DNA of 64,000 nucleotides. Source: Chryseobacterium indoltheticum. GTDB lineage: Bacteria; Bacteroidota; Bacteroidia; Flavobacteriales; Weeksellaceae. The position numbers were made by a program, and so were the translations under genes. Of this stretch, positions 49,879-57,555 are shown one piece after another; position 1 is the stretch's first letter, and each line of letters begins with the position of its first letter. The stretch lies in NCBI RefSeq assembly GCF_003815915.1, contig NZ_CP033929.1, positions 186,001 through 250,000 of the forward strand, read 5' to 3'. The notes beneath the pieces were generated by a model, which was given only the letters and a program-made list of their open reading frames with translations, was not told the origin of the DNA and searched no databases.

Positions 49879-51339
49879 TTATTTACTCATAAGCTTCCAA
49901 AGCTCATTAATTACTTCTTTGTCATCAAAATGATGTTTCACCCCATTGATTTCCTGATAATTTTCGTGACCTTTTCCGGCAACGACAATAATATCTTTTG
50001 GTTCGGCAAACTTTATTGCCATTTTTATCGCTTCTCTTCGGTCCGGAATTGAAGTGTACTTGCTGAAGTTTTGTGGCTCAACACCCGCCTCAATTTCTTT
50101 TATGATCACTGCCGGATCTTCTGTTCGCGGATTATCTGAAGTGATGATTGCCAAAGTAGATTTCTTTGTGGCAATATTTCCCATTTCAGGTCTCTTTGAG
50201 TGATCTCTGTCGCCTCCACAACCGAAAACCGTAATTAGTCTTTCGTTTTTCGTTCTGATATCGTTTACGCTGTCTAAAACATTTTCGAGCGCATCCGGTG
50301 TGTGTGCATAATCTACAATGAAGAAAATTCCACCATCAGATTTGAACGTTTCAAATCTTCCCGAAACTCTTTTCAAAATACTGATTGCCTGAAGAATTTC
50401 TTCCTGCTGGAAGCCTAATTCAGAAGCAATTCCGAAGACCAAAAGCAAATTGTAGACATTGAACTTCCCTGTTAAGGTTGTCCAGAATTCTTTTCCATTG
50501 AAATTTAACAGCATTCCGTTAAAATCAACTTCTAAAGTTCTTCCGTGATAATCTGCCATTGTTTTCAAAGCATAAGATTTTTTCTTTGCTTTGGTATTTT
50601 GCAGCATCACATTGCCGTTTTTATCATCAACATTTGTGATTGCAATAGCGTCATCATTCAACTCATCAAAAAACCTTTTTTTCGTTTTTAAATATTCATC
50701 AAACGTTTTATGATAATCAAGATGATCGTGTGTAAGATTCGTAAATCCTGCAATTTTGAAATGTAAACCTTCAGTTCTATTTTGAGAAATTCCGTGTGAA
50801 CTCACTTCCATAAATGCAAATTCGCAACCTGATTCTACCGCTTTAGCTAAGATCTGATTGATCGTAATTACATCCGGAGTTGTATGTGTTGCAGGAATTA
50901 TTTCATCCCCAACTCTTATTTCAACTGTAGAAAGCAACGCTGAATTATAGCCTAAATTTTTAAACACATCAAAAAGCAAAGTAGAAACTGAGGTCTTTCC
51001 GTTGGTGCCGGTAACTCCTATTAACTTTAATTTTTCAGAAGGATTCCCATAGAAATTAGAAGCCAATTGGCCTAAAGTTTTAGATGAATCTTTTACTTTG
51101 ATGTAGGTGATATTTTGATCTAAATTTTCCGGTAATTCTTCGCAAACAATGGTTTTTGCGCCTTTTTCAATAGACGATGTAATAAATGAATGTCCATCTG
51201 CAACCGTTCCTTTTACAGCAACGTAAAGTGAATCTTCGGTAACCTTTCTGCTGTCGAAAACCAAAGCAGAAACTTCACGATCGTTTTTACCGTGGATTTC
51301 TAAAACTGGAATTCTTTTTAATAATTCAATTAATTGCAT
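49879..51339 (-). CDS. murE: UDP-MurNAc-tripeptide synthetase MurE (meso-DAP type)
   Basis: 486 residues. DSRKVTEDSLYVAVKG, ATP loop GVTGTNGKTSVST, TTPDVITIN, MEVSSHGISQNR, NLTHDHLDYHKTFDEY, VDYAHTPDALENVL and VFGCGGDRDHSKRPEMG are MurE blocks. ITSDNPRTEDP holds the DNPR motif that selects meso-diaminopimelate as the third residue, so the peptidoglycan is expected to be DAP type. Cytosolic; between ftsI and mraY. Confidence 0.96.
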   Translation of the reverse strand: MQLIELLKRIPVLEIHGKNDREVSALVFDSRKVTEDSLYVAVKGTVADGHSFITSSIEKGAKTIVCEELPENLDQNITYIKVKDSSKTLGQLASNFYGNPSEKLKLIGVTGTNGKTSVSTLLFDVFKNLGYNSALLSTVEIRVGDEIIPATHTTPDVITINQILAKAVESGCEFAFMEVSSHGISQNRTEGLHFKIAGFTNLTHDHLDYHKTFDEYLKTKKRFFDELNDDAIAITNVDDKNGNVMLQNTKAKKKSYALKTMADYHGRTLEVDFNGMLLNFNGKEFWTTLTGKFNVYNLLLVFGIASELGFQQEEILQAISILKRVSGRFETFKSDGGIFFIVDYAHTPDALENVLDSVNDIRTKNERLITVFGCGGDRDHSKRPEMGNIATKKSTLAIITSDNPRTEDPAVIIKEIEAGVEPQNFSKYTSIPDRREAIKMAIKFAEPKDIIVVAGKGHENYQEINGVKHHFDDKEVINELWKLMSK

Positions 51340-51349
51340 TGCTTACTTT

Positions 51350-51407
51350 TTTAATAGGATTTCATCCTATTCTTTATTAAATCATCCTTTTGGAACTCTC
51401 TTTTTTA
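51350..51407. repeat. Family-VI spacer repeat between ftsI and murE
   Basis: Aligns with 41710-41766. Holds the perfect palindrome ATAGGAT / ATCCTAT around three bases. Confidence 0.6.
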
Positions 51408-53396
51408 ATTCTGCAGAGACAAATATATTCTCTGGTTTTTGCTTATCGTCGTCCCTTCAAGCGGGAATTGCTCTTTGATTCTACCGACTCCTTTGAAGTC
51501 TACACGATAGCCTAAATTTTCCAATTGCGGGATTACGTTTTTACCGATTAACCCAACTACACTTGGCATTTGCTTATTATTAACTGCTACTTTTACATTC
51601 GGCTCCACCATTTTATTAAGGTTTACCTTTCTGTCGACAAGCATTTCTTTTTCAACATTCTGTGGTGTTTTCAGGAAAGTTTTTCCGGCAATTTCTTTAA
51701 AAACCGGCGCAGAAACTGTTCCTCCATAAAACCCTTTTGCCGTGTTGGGCTCGCTAATCATCACGTAACACGTATATTTCGGATTATCTGCCGGATAAAA
51801 TCCTGCGAATGATGCTCTGTATTTCATTGGACCGGGAAGCCAGTATTCAAATCTTGCCGTTCCTGTTTTTCCTGCCATTTTCAGGTTGGGTGTGAAGATA
51901 CTTCTACCTGTTCCTTTTTCTACCGCTTTTGTCAAAGCACTGGTCATCATCTGAATTGCTTTTTCAGAAGCCATTTTTTTAACAATTACTTCTTCTTTGG
52001 CTTTAAAAATTGTTTTTCCGTCTTTCATTATTTTATCAATGAATAGCGGCTTTACCATTCTACCCTTGTTGGCAACTCCGTTGTAGAAGGTTGTCAACTG
52101 TAAAAGATTAATATTTGATGAATATCCGTACGCAATTGAAGCCAATGTTGCAGCGTTCCATCTTTTATTATCCGGAGTTACGATTTTAGGTCTTGCTATC
52201 CCAGGAAGCTCGATATCCATTTTATCAAATAATTTCCATCTTCTTAAATGATCAAGGAAAATCTGAGGCTTTTCTGCGTAATATTTTGTGATCAGTTTTG
52301 CCGTTCCTACATTGCTCGATTTTGCCAGAACATCACTGATATCATACGTTCCACCGCCATGTCCATCAGAAATTCTTTGTTTCGCATACGTCCAGACTCC
52401 ATTTCCTACATCTACAGTTGTATTCTCATCGATAAAACCATCATCCATTGCTGCCAAAAGAGAAATCGTTTTGAAAGTAGATCCCGGTTCGATATTATCT
52501 TTTAAAGCATAATTGTAGGCATCTTCATAAACTCCGGGTTCGGTCTGTCTTAAATTAACCAAAGCTTTCACTTTTCCGGTCTCAACTTCCATTACGATTA
52601 CCGTTCCGTGTTTTGCTTCGAAATTGATCAGCTGTTTTTCTAAAGCCGAATGTGCAATATCCTGAATCCTAAGATCTAATGTGGTGTAAACATCCTGCCC
52701 GTCAACAGGTTCGCTTACTTTCCAGAAATCAATTGGCTTCCATTGAGACGAATTGACTCTTTGCTCCAATCTGCTTCCGTCGGTTCCGGTAAGAAACTTT
52801 GAAAAAGCACCTTCCAGACCGGATCTTACTTCGCCATTATCCATCCCAATTGTTCCGGAACCGATTTCTGAAGTTGCCAATTCTCTTTTATAGTTTCTGT
52901 CAACAATGAATCCACCTTTATTTTTACCTCTTTTAAAAATCGGAAAATCTCTGATTCTGTCGTACTGATCAAAATCTAAACCTTTTACCAAAGAGTAGTA
53001 TTGGTTTTTCTTTCTCTTCTGCTCGTCGAATCTTTTTCTGAATTCAGCTCTTGGTTTTCCGAACATCTTGCTCAAAGAATCTGTAAGAGCGCCTATATTA
53101 TTGCTGTAAACAGTATCTTTTATGGTTTTAAAATCAAGATAAATATCATAACGCATCACCGTTGTAGCCAAAATTGATCCGTCTGAAGCAAACAAATTTC
53201 CACGAGCGGCTTTCAGAGTTGCTGTACGGTAATTGCTGTTGATATAATCGTCTTTAATTTCCTGAACATTGGTATTCTGAAGCACCACGATTCTTGCCAA
53301 AAACATTACGAATATGCATAAAGCAACAGTTGCGAAGAGGTAACCCCATCGCAGTGTTTTTTTTCTTTTGTTATCGTAATCATTTTGTTTTTGCAT
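51405..53396 (-). CDS. ftsI: Septal penicillin-binding protein FtsI (PBP3-like) with PASTA domain
   Basis: 663 residues from ATG at 53394-53396; a GTG one codon upstream is equally in frame. Inner-membrane transpeptidase of the septum. N-terminal helix (YLFATVALCIFVMFLARIVVL), then the pedestal domain (AARGNLFASDGSILATTV). Catalytic motifs: SxxK in EPGSTFKTIS, SxN in AKSSNVGTAK and KTG in MAGKTGTARFEYW. The C-terminal ~60 residues (MPSVVGLIGKNVIPQLENLGYRVDFKG) are one PASTA repeat, which is absent from E. coli FtsI. Overlaps the end of ftsL by 17 bases, so translation is coupled. Confidence 0.95.
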   Translation of the reverse strand: MQKQNDYDNKRKKTLRWGYLFATVALCIFVMFLARIVVLQNTNVQEIKDDYINSNYRTATLKAARGNLFASDGSILATTVMRYDIYLDFKTIKDTVYSNNIGALTDSLSKMFGKPRAEFRKRFDEQKRKKNQYYSLVKGLDFDQYDRIRDFPIFKRGKNKGGFIVDRNYKRELATSEIGSGTIGMDNGEVRSGLEGAFSKFLTGTDGSRLEQRVNSSQWKPIDFWKVSEPVDGQDVYTTLDLRIQDIAHSALEKQLINFEAKHGTVIVMEVETGKVKALVNLRQTEPGVYEDAYNYALKDNIEPGSTFKTISLLAAMDDGFIDENTTVDVGNGVWTYAKQRISDGHGGGTYDISDVLAKSSNVGTAKLITKYYAEKPQIFLDHLRRWKLFDKMDIELPGIARPKIVTPDNKRWNAATLASIAYGYSSNINLLQLTTFYNGVANKGRMVKPLFIDKIMKDGKTIFKAKEEVIVKKMASEKAIQMMTSALTKAVEKGTGRSIFTPNLKMAGKTGTARFEYWLPGPMKYRASFAGFYPADNPKYTCYVMISEPNTAKGFYGGTVSAPVFKEIAGKTFLKTPQNVEKEMLVDRKVNLNKMVEPNVKVAVNNKQMPSVVGLIGKNVIPQLENLGYRVDFKGVGRIKEQFPLEGTTISKNQRIYLSLQN

Positions 53397-53745
53397 CACT
53401 ACTGTCTAATTTTATTAACAATTTGTGCGGGTGACTTTCTAAAGTCATTAGCGAATCTGCGGCGACTTCTTTGCCCAATTCAGATTCCATTTTTACTTTG
53501 ATCAGCTTGCTTTGTGCGTAAGCGTTTCTAGATTTATATTCTTCTGTTTCTTCTTTTAAAGCGTTAACAATTTTTATTTTTTTGTTGACTAAATGATTAC
53601 TGTAAATCATCGCCATCATTAAGACAAATAACAACAGGAAAAATTTGTAATGAACTTTTATTTCATCACGATTCAGAAAATTTCCTTTTATAATATCTAT
53701 AAAAGTAAGCTTCTTCTGGGGACGATTTGTTGTTCTTTTTGCCAC
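53380..53745 (-). CDS. ftsL: FtsL-like cell division protein
   Basis: 121 residues. A basic N-terminus (MAKRTTNRPQKKLTF), one membrane helix (FFLLLFVLMMAMIYSNHLV) and a short coiled-coil periplasmic part (NALKEETEEYKSRNAYAQSKLIKVKMESELG). The position between rsmH and ftsI and the bitopic coiled-coil form identify it as FtsL, whose sequence is poorly conserved. It would recruit and activate FtsW/FtsI. Confidence 0.85.
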   Translation of the reverse strand: MAKRTTNRPQKKLTFIDIIKGNFLNRDEIKVHYKFFLLLFVLMMAMIYSNHLVNKKIKIVNALKEETEEYKSRNAYAQSKLIKVKMESELGKEVAADSLMTLESHPHKLLIKLDSSDAKTK

Positions 53746-53817
53746 TTTATTTATTAATAATAGGTAAATAGTAATGTGTAATATTTTAAAAATTGCTTAT
53801 TACCCATTTCTTATTAT

Positions 53818-54711
53818 TTATAATTTAATTCCTGTTCTCATTTTAGCACTTCGGGCTCTTGAGTTTTCTTCAATTTCCTTATCATCAGGAATAATTGCTT
53901 TACTCTTCACCAATTCGAATGCTTTCTCGTAATTTCCGTAAATATCACGTTGCGGCTCACCTTCAAACATTCCGTTTTTCAAAAATCTTTTTACTAAACG
54001 ATCTTCCAGAGAATGATAAGAAATAACTACCAATCTTCCACCAGGTTTTAACATTTTGTAAGACTGAACCAGCATTTCTTTTAAAACCTCAAGCTCTTGA
54101 TTAACCTCAATTCTTATTGCCTGAAACAATTGCGCATAAAATTTATTCACTTTATGAGGCGGAAGATAACTGAATAGTTTTTTCAGATCTTCCGTGGTTT
54201 CAATTGTTTTATTTTTTCTATGATGTACGATGTCACGAGCCAACTTTCTCGCTTCTCTCAATTCACCATAGTAATAAAAAATATCTGCTAAAGATTCTTC
54301 GTCATAGTCATTGATTACTTTTTTGGCATCAAGACTCTGCATAACGTTCATTCTCATATCAAGCGGCGCATTGCTTCTTGTAGAAAAACCTCTTTCGCCA
54401 GCATCAAATTGATGAGACGAAACTCCCAAATCCGCTAAAATACCGTCAACCTGAGAAACACCATACATCAAAAGAGAATTTTCAAGAAATCTGAAATTCT
54501 GATTGATTAATGTAAATTTCGGGTCATCTATATTATTTTTGAGCGCATCAAGATCCTGATCAAAACCGTAAAGTTTTCCTTTTTCAGAAAGTCGGCTTAC
54601 AATCTCGCGTGAATGTCCACCGCCACCAAATGTGCAGTCTACATAAATACCGTCCGGATTCGTCACCAAATCATCCACACTTTGCTTCAATAAAACGGGG
54701 TTATGATACAT
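53818..54711 (-). CDS. rsmH: 16S rRNA m4C1402 methyltransferase RsmH
   Basis: 297 residues. YHNPVLLKQSVDDL, YVDCTFGGGGHSREIV (SAM motif), ILADLGVSSHQFDAGERGFSTRSNAPLDMRM, YGELREARKLA, LFQAIRIEVNQELE and VISYHSLEDRLVKRF are the MraW/RsmH signatures. Methylates N4 of C1402 in 16S rRNA. Second gene of the dcw cluster, 20 bases after mraZ. Confidence 0.97.
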   Translation of the reverse strand: MYHNPVLLKQSVDDLVTNPDGIYVDCTFGGGGHSREIVSRLSEKGKLYGFDQDLDALKNNIDDPKFTLINQNFRFLENSLLMYGVSQVDGILADLGVSSHQFDAGERGFSTRSNAPLDMRMNVMQSLDAKKVINDYDEESLADIFYYYGELREARKLARDIVHHRKNKTIETTEDLKKLFSYLPPHKVNKFYAQLFQAIRIEVNQELEVLKEMLVQSYKMLKPGGRLVVISYHSLEDRLVKRFLKNGMFEGEPQRDIYGNYEKAFELVKSKAIIPDDKEIEENSRARSAKMRTGIKL

Positions 54712-54731
54712 GCTTATTTGTGTTTATTTAA

Positions 54732-55190
54732 TTATTCTTCGTCAAACGCTCCCATCACATCTTCTGCAAGACTTGCAAAATCATCTTCGTTGGTCGCAAT
54801 TACTTTTTCGTATGCTTCTTTATCCCAAATTTCAAAAAGTTCTCCTGCACTCGTCACCACAATATCTTTCTGAAGATTGGCAAAATGAGTAAGATCTTTC
54901 GAAATCTGCAGTCTTCCGGCACTATCCAGCTCCACAGTTTTCACTCCGGCGGTAAACATTCTGATAAAATCTGCATTTTTTTTGATGAATCTATTCAGCT
55001 TATTTATCTTATCCATCAGCTTATCCCATGCTTTCATAGGGTACACTTCCAGACACGGTTGAAACACAGAACGCTTTACCACAAAGGTTTTATCCTCAAA
55101 GTTCTCCATCTGCTTTATAAGAGATGATGGCACTTTCAGGCGACCCTTGTCGTCTATTTTGCACTCATATGTTCCAATGAAATTTCTCAT
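54732..55190 (-). CDS. mraZ: Transcriptional regulator MraZ
   Basis: 152 residues from ATG at 55188-55190 (MRNFIGTYECKIDDKGRLKVPSSL); a 13-residue upstream extension would run into the promoter. Two SpoVT/AbrB-like MraZ halves: CKIDDKGRLKVPSSLIKQM and VELDSAGRLQISKDLTHFA, each with the DxxGR turn. In E. coli MraZ forms an octameric or dodecameric ring and represses the dcw promoter by binding TGGGN repeats. The matching repeats are found here at 55215-55238. Confidence 0.95.
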   Translation of the reverse strand: MRNFIGTYECKIDDKGRLKVPSSLIKQMENFEDKTFVVKRSVFQPCLEVYPMKAWDKLMDKINKLNRFIKKNADFIRMFTAGVKTVELDSAGRLQISKDLTHFANLQKDIVVTSAGELFEIWDKEAYEKVIATNEDDFASLAEDVMGAFDEE

Positions 55191-55196
55191 TTGGGA

Positions 55197-55204
55197 CAAA
55201 ATTA
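55197..55204 (-). promoter_or_regulatory. -7 box (TAATTTTG) of the dcw cluster promoter
   Basis: Exact TAnnTTTG on the minus strand, six bases from the mraZ ATG, so the mRNA would be leaderless or nearly so. The MraZ boxes lie just upstream. Confidence 0.65.
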
Positions 55205-55214
55205 TAAATATTTT

Positions 55215-55238
55215 TCCAAATCCTCCCACTTTTTCCCA
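55215..55238 (-). promoter_or_regulatory. Candidate MraZ box: three TGGGN-like repeats, 10-base period
   Basis: On the minus strand TGGGA begins at 55238, TGGGA at 55228 and TGGAA at 55218, each separated by five bases. The E. coli MraZ operator is TGGGN repeats separated by five bases, three copies in front of mraZ. Position, number and period agree; the third copy has one change. This implies autorepression of the dcw cluster. Confidence 0.75.
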
Positions 55239-55433
55239 CTTTTTGACTTAATGTTAATAAGTTTCATTAAATATTGAATATCAATAAGATAAAATCATTT
55301 CCAGGATTTGCTACAAGTGGTCTTATATTTGAAGCATAGCAAAAAGAATTGTAAAAAATACCATAACAATAGGTTTCATATATTATTTTTAGTTTATATT
55401 AGTTATATCAAAAATTTTTTGGTGTTTAATTTG

Positions 55434-55441
55434 TATTTTTG
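55434..55441 (+). promoter_or_regulatory. -7 box (TATTTTTG) of the alpha/beta hydrolase gene
   Basis: Exact TAnnTTTG, 19 bases before the ATG at 55461. The 270-base divergent region between mraZ and this gene holds both promoters and no other gene. Confidence 0.6.
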
Positions 55442-55460
55442 CAAGGCTTAGAAAGGCATT

Positions 55461-56222
55461 ATGAGATTTAGTACAAAAAAAGAAAAGAAATATACGTTTA
55501 TAGAAGCTGGGGAAGGTCATCCACTTGTGCTTTTGCATGGGCTAATGGGTGGATTGAGTAATTTTGACAAAATGGTGAATTTTTTTTCAGAAAAAGGATT
55601 TAAAGTTTACGTCCCTCAATTACCGATTTACGATTTACCGGTACTCAATACCAATCTCACCACGATTGCAAAATATGTAATCAAATTTATCGAAACCAAT
55701 ATTGGCAAGCCGGTTACTATTGTAGGTAATTCTATGGGGGGGCATGTAGGTTTAATTTTAACTTTAGCACGTCCCGATCTGGTGCAGAACCTTGTATTAA
55801 CGGGAAGTTCAGGATTATACGAGAGAGCTTTTGGCGACAGTTTTCCCAGAAAAAACGACCGTTCTTATATAAGAAAGAAAGCAGAGGAGGTTTTTTATGA
55901 TCCTTCGGTAGCTACTGAAGATTTGGTAGATGAAGTTTTCAGTGTGGTAAACGACCGAATGAAAGGAATCAAAACGGTGATGCTGGCAAGAAGCGCCATC
56001 AAACACAATATGTTGAATGACCTGCCTAAAATCCAGAGACCGACATGTCTGATCTGGGGAAAACAAGACAATGTAACACCGCCTGAAGTTGCGATTGACA
56101 TGCACAAATTTATCCCAAATTCAGATTTATTCTGGATCGATAAGTGCGGACATGCGGCAATGATGGAAAAACCAGATGAGTTTAACGAAATTCTTTACGA
56201 CTGGGTAAAAGACAAAATATAA
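55461..56222 (+). CDS. Alpha/beta fold hydrolase
   Basis: 253 residues. Oxyanion HGLMGG at 26-31, nucleophile S91 in GNSMGGHVG, acid in LIWGKQDNVTPP and catalytic His in IDKCGHAAMMEKPDEF. Soluble cytosolic serine hydrolase, esterase or lactonase class. The substrate is not deducible. It lies 59 bases before engB with a strong hairpin between them. Confidence 0.88.
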   Translation: MRFSTKKEKKYTFIEAGEGHPLVLLHGLMGGLSNFDKMVNFFSEKGFKVYVPQLPIYDLPVLNTNLTTIAKYVIKFIETNIGKPVTIVGNSMGGHVGLILTLARPDLVQNLVLTGSSGLYERAFGDSFPRKNDRSYIRKKAEEVFYDPSVATEDLVDEVFSVVNDRMKGIKTVMLARSAIKHNMLNDLPKIQRPTCLIWGKQDNVTPPEVAIDMHKFIPNSDLFWIDKCGHAAMMEKPDEFNEILYDWVKDKI

Positions 56223-56225
56223 AAT

Positions 56226-56262
56226 GATAAACCATTAAGACTTTCTTAATGGTTTATCTTTC
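56226..56262 (+). terminator. Terminator after the alpha/beta hydrolase gene
   Basis: Perfect 14-base stem GATAAACCATTAAG / CTTAATGGTTTATC followed by a short T run. It ends 20 bases before engB. Confidence 0.8.
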
Positions 56263-56281
56263 TAAATAAAATTCAAGAAAA

Positions 56282-56905
56282 ATGGTTATAAAAACAGCAG
56301 AGTTTGTGAAAAGCAGCGGAAAATGGCAGGAATGCCCTGAAGGAACGATTCCTGAGTATGCTTTTATCGGACGATCAAACGTTGGGAAGTCTTCATTAAT
56401 CAACGGAATGTTGAACAGGAAAGATTTGGCAAAAACTTCAGGAACTCCAGGAAAAACTCAGTTGATCAATCATTTCCTTATTAATGAAAACTGGTTTCTT
56501 ACCGATTTACCAGGATACGGATATGCAAAAGTCTCAAAAGTAATGAGAAGAGATTTTGAAAAATTGATTAATAATTATATTTTAAACAGAAATAACCTCG
56601 TTAATCTTTTCGTCCTTGTTGATTCTCGTCACAGTCCGCAAAATATTGATTTGGAGTTTATCCAATGGTGTGGAGAAAGTGGCGTTCCTTTTTCAATTGT
56701 TTTCACGAAAGCTGATAAGCTTAAGCCAAGCATTTTGATTAAAAATGTGGAAGACTACAAAACTGAGCTTCACAAAACATGGGAAGATTTACCGGAAATC
56801 TACGTTACCTCTGGGGAAAAGAAAACCGGAACTGAAGAAATTTTAAGTTTTATTCAAAAAACGAATGAATTTTTGACTAATAACAGCGTAACATTCAATG
56901 AATAA
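56282..56905 (+). CDS. engB: Ribosome biogenesis GTP-binding protein EngB (YihA/YsxC)
   Basis: 207 residues. P-loop GRSNVGKSSLI at 30-40, switch region TSGTPGKTQLINHF, G3 DLPGYGYAKV and G4 FTKADKL, ending with the family G5 YVTSGEKKTGTEEIL. Assists assembly of the large ribosomal subunit. Overlaps the next gene by eight bases, so the pair is probably translated together. Confidence 0.96.
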   Translation: MVIKTAEFVKSSGKWQECPEGTIPEYAFIGRSNVGKSSLINGMLNRKDLAKTSGTPGKTQLINHFLINENWFLTDLPGYGYAKVSKVMRRDFEKLINNYILNRNNLVNLFVLVDSRHSPQNIDLEFIQWCGESGVPFSIVFTKADKLKPSILIKNVEDYKTELHKTWEDLPEIYVTSGEKKTGTEEILSFIQKTNEFLTNNSVTFNE

Positions 56906-57350
56906 TATCGTTTGGAAAATAAAAAGTTTCGAAGAACTGACGACTTCTGAACTTTACGAAATCATCAAAGCAAGAGTAGATGTTTTTGTGGTAGAACAAA
57001 ACTGCCCTTATCCCGATTTGGATAAATACGATCAAAAAGCATTACATCTCTGGGCAGAGCAGGAAGATCAAACCGTGTTGGCATATTGCCGAATTTTCGA
57101 TAAAGGAATAAAATATAACGAGACCTCAATAGGAAGAGTTTTAACCTCAGCAAATGGGAGAGGAAAAAATCTAGGCAAACAATTGATACAATATGCTGTT
57201 GAAACCATTGAAAACCGTTTCAAAACTTCTGAAGTAAGAATTTCTGCACAAGATTATCTTTTAAGATTTTATTCAGGTTTTGGCTTTAAAGAAACTGACA
57301 AGAAATATCTGGAAGACAACATTCCGCACACAGAGATGTTTAGATCTTAA
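56898..57350 (+). CDS. GNAT family acetyltransferase (ElaA-like)
   Basis: 150 residues. ELYEIIKARVDVFVVEQNCPYPDLDKYDQKALHLWA is the ElaA start; the acetyl-CoA loop is IGRVLTSANGRGKNLGKQLIQYAVE, followed by ISAQDYLLRFYSGFGFKE. An N-acetyltransferase of small molecule or protein; the substrate is unknown. Overlaps engB by eight bases and is followed by a terminator. Confidence 0.9.
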   Translation: MNNIVWKIKSFEELTTSELYEIIKARVDVFVVEQNCPYPDLDKYDQKALHLWAEQEDQTVLAYCRIFDKGIKYNETSIGRVLTSANGRGKNLGKQLIQYAVETIENRFKTSEVRISAQDYLLRFYSGFGFKETDKKYLEDNIPHTEMFRS

Positions 57351-57355
57351 CATCC

Positions 57356-57383
57356 AAGCTTCGCAAATGCGGGGCTTTTTTTA
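57356..57383 (+). terminator. Rho-independent terminator after the GNAT gene
   Basis: Stem AAGCTTCGCA / TGCGGGGCTT with two G-T pairs and a seven-T tail. Confidence 0.75.
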
Positions 57384-57461
57384 TTTATAGAAAGAGAAAT
57401 TATGCAGGTATATTTAAATATCATCATATAATTCTTCAGACTTATATTAAAAAATTACATT

Positions 57462-57500
57462 GAAAGAAAGTGCCGCAGGAAAAAATTTCTCCTACGGCAC
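57462..57500 (-). terminator. Terminator after the YadA-like gene
   Basis: Minus-strand stem GTGCCGTAGG / CCTGCGGCAC (one mismatch) followed by a T-rich run (complement of 57462-57469). Confidence 0.75.
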
Positions 57501-57555
57501 AAAACACAAATGATAAATAACGTATTTCTTATTTACTATATTAATTATTTGTTTC

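Noticed and set aside
55191..55229. Upstream start adding 13 residues to MraZ
   Set aside because: The extra codons cover the -7 box and the MraZ repeats; the family begins at MRNFIGTYE.
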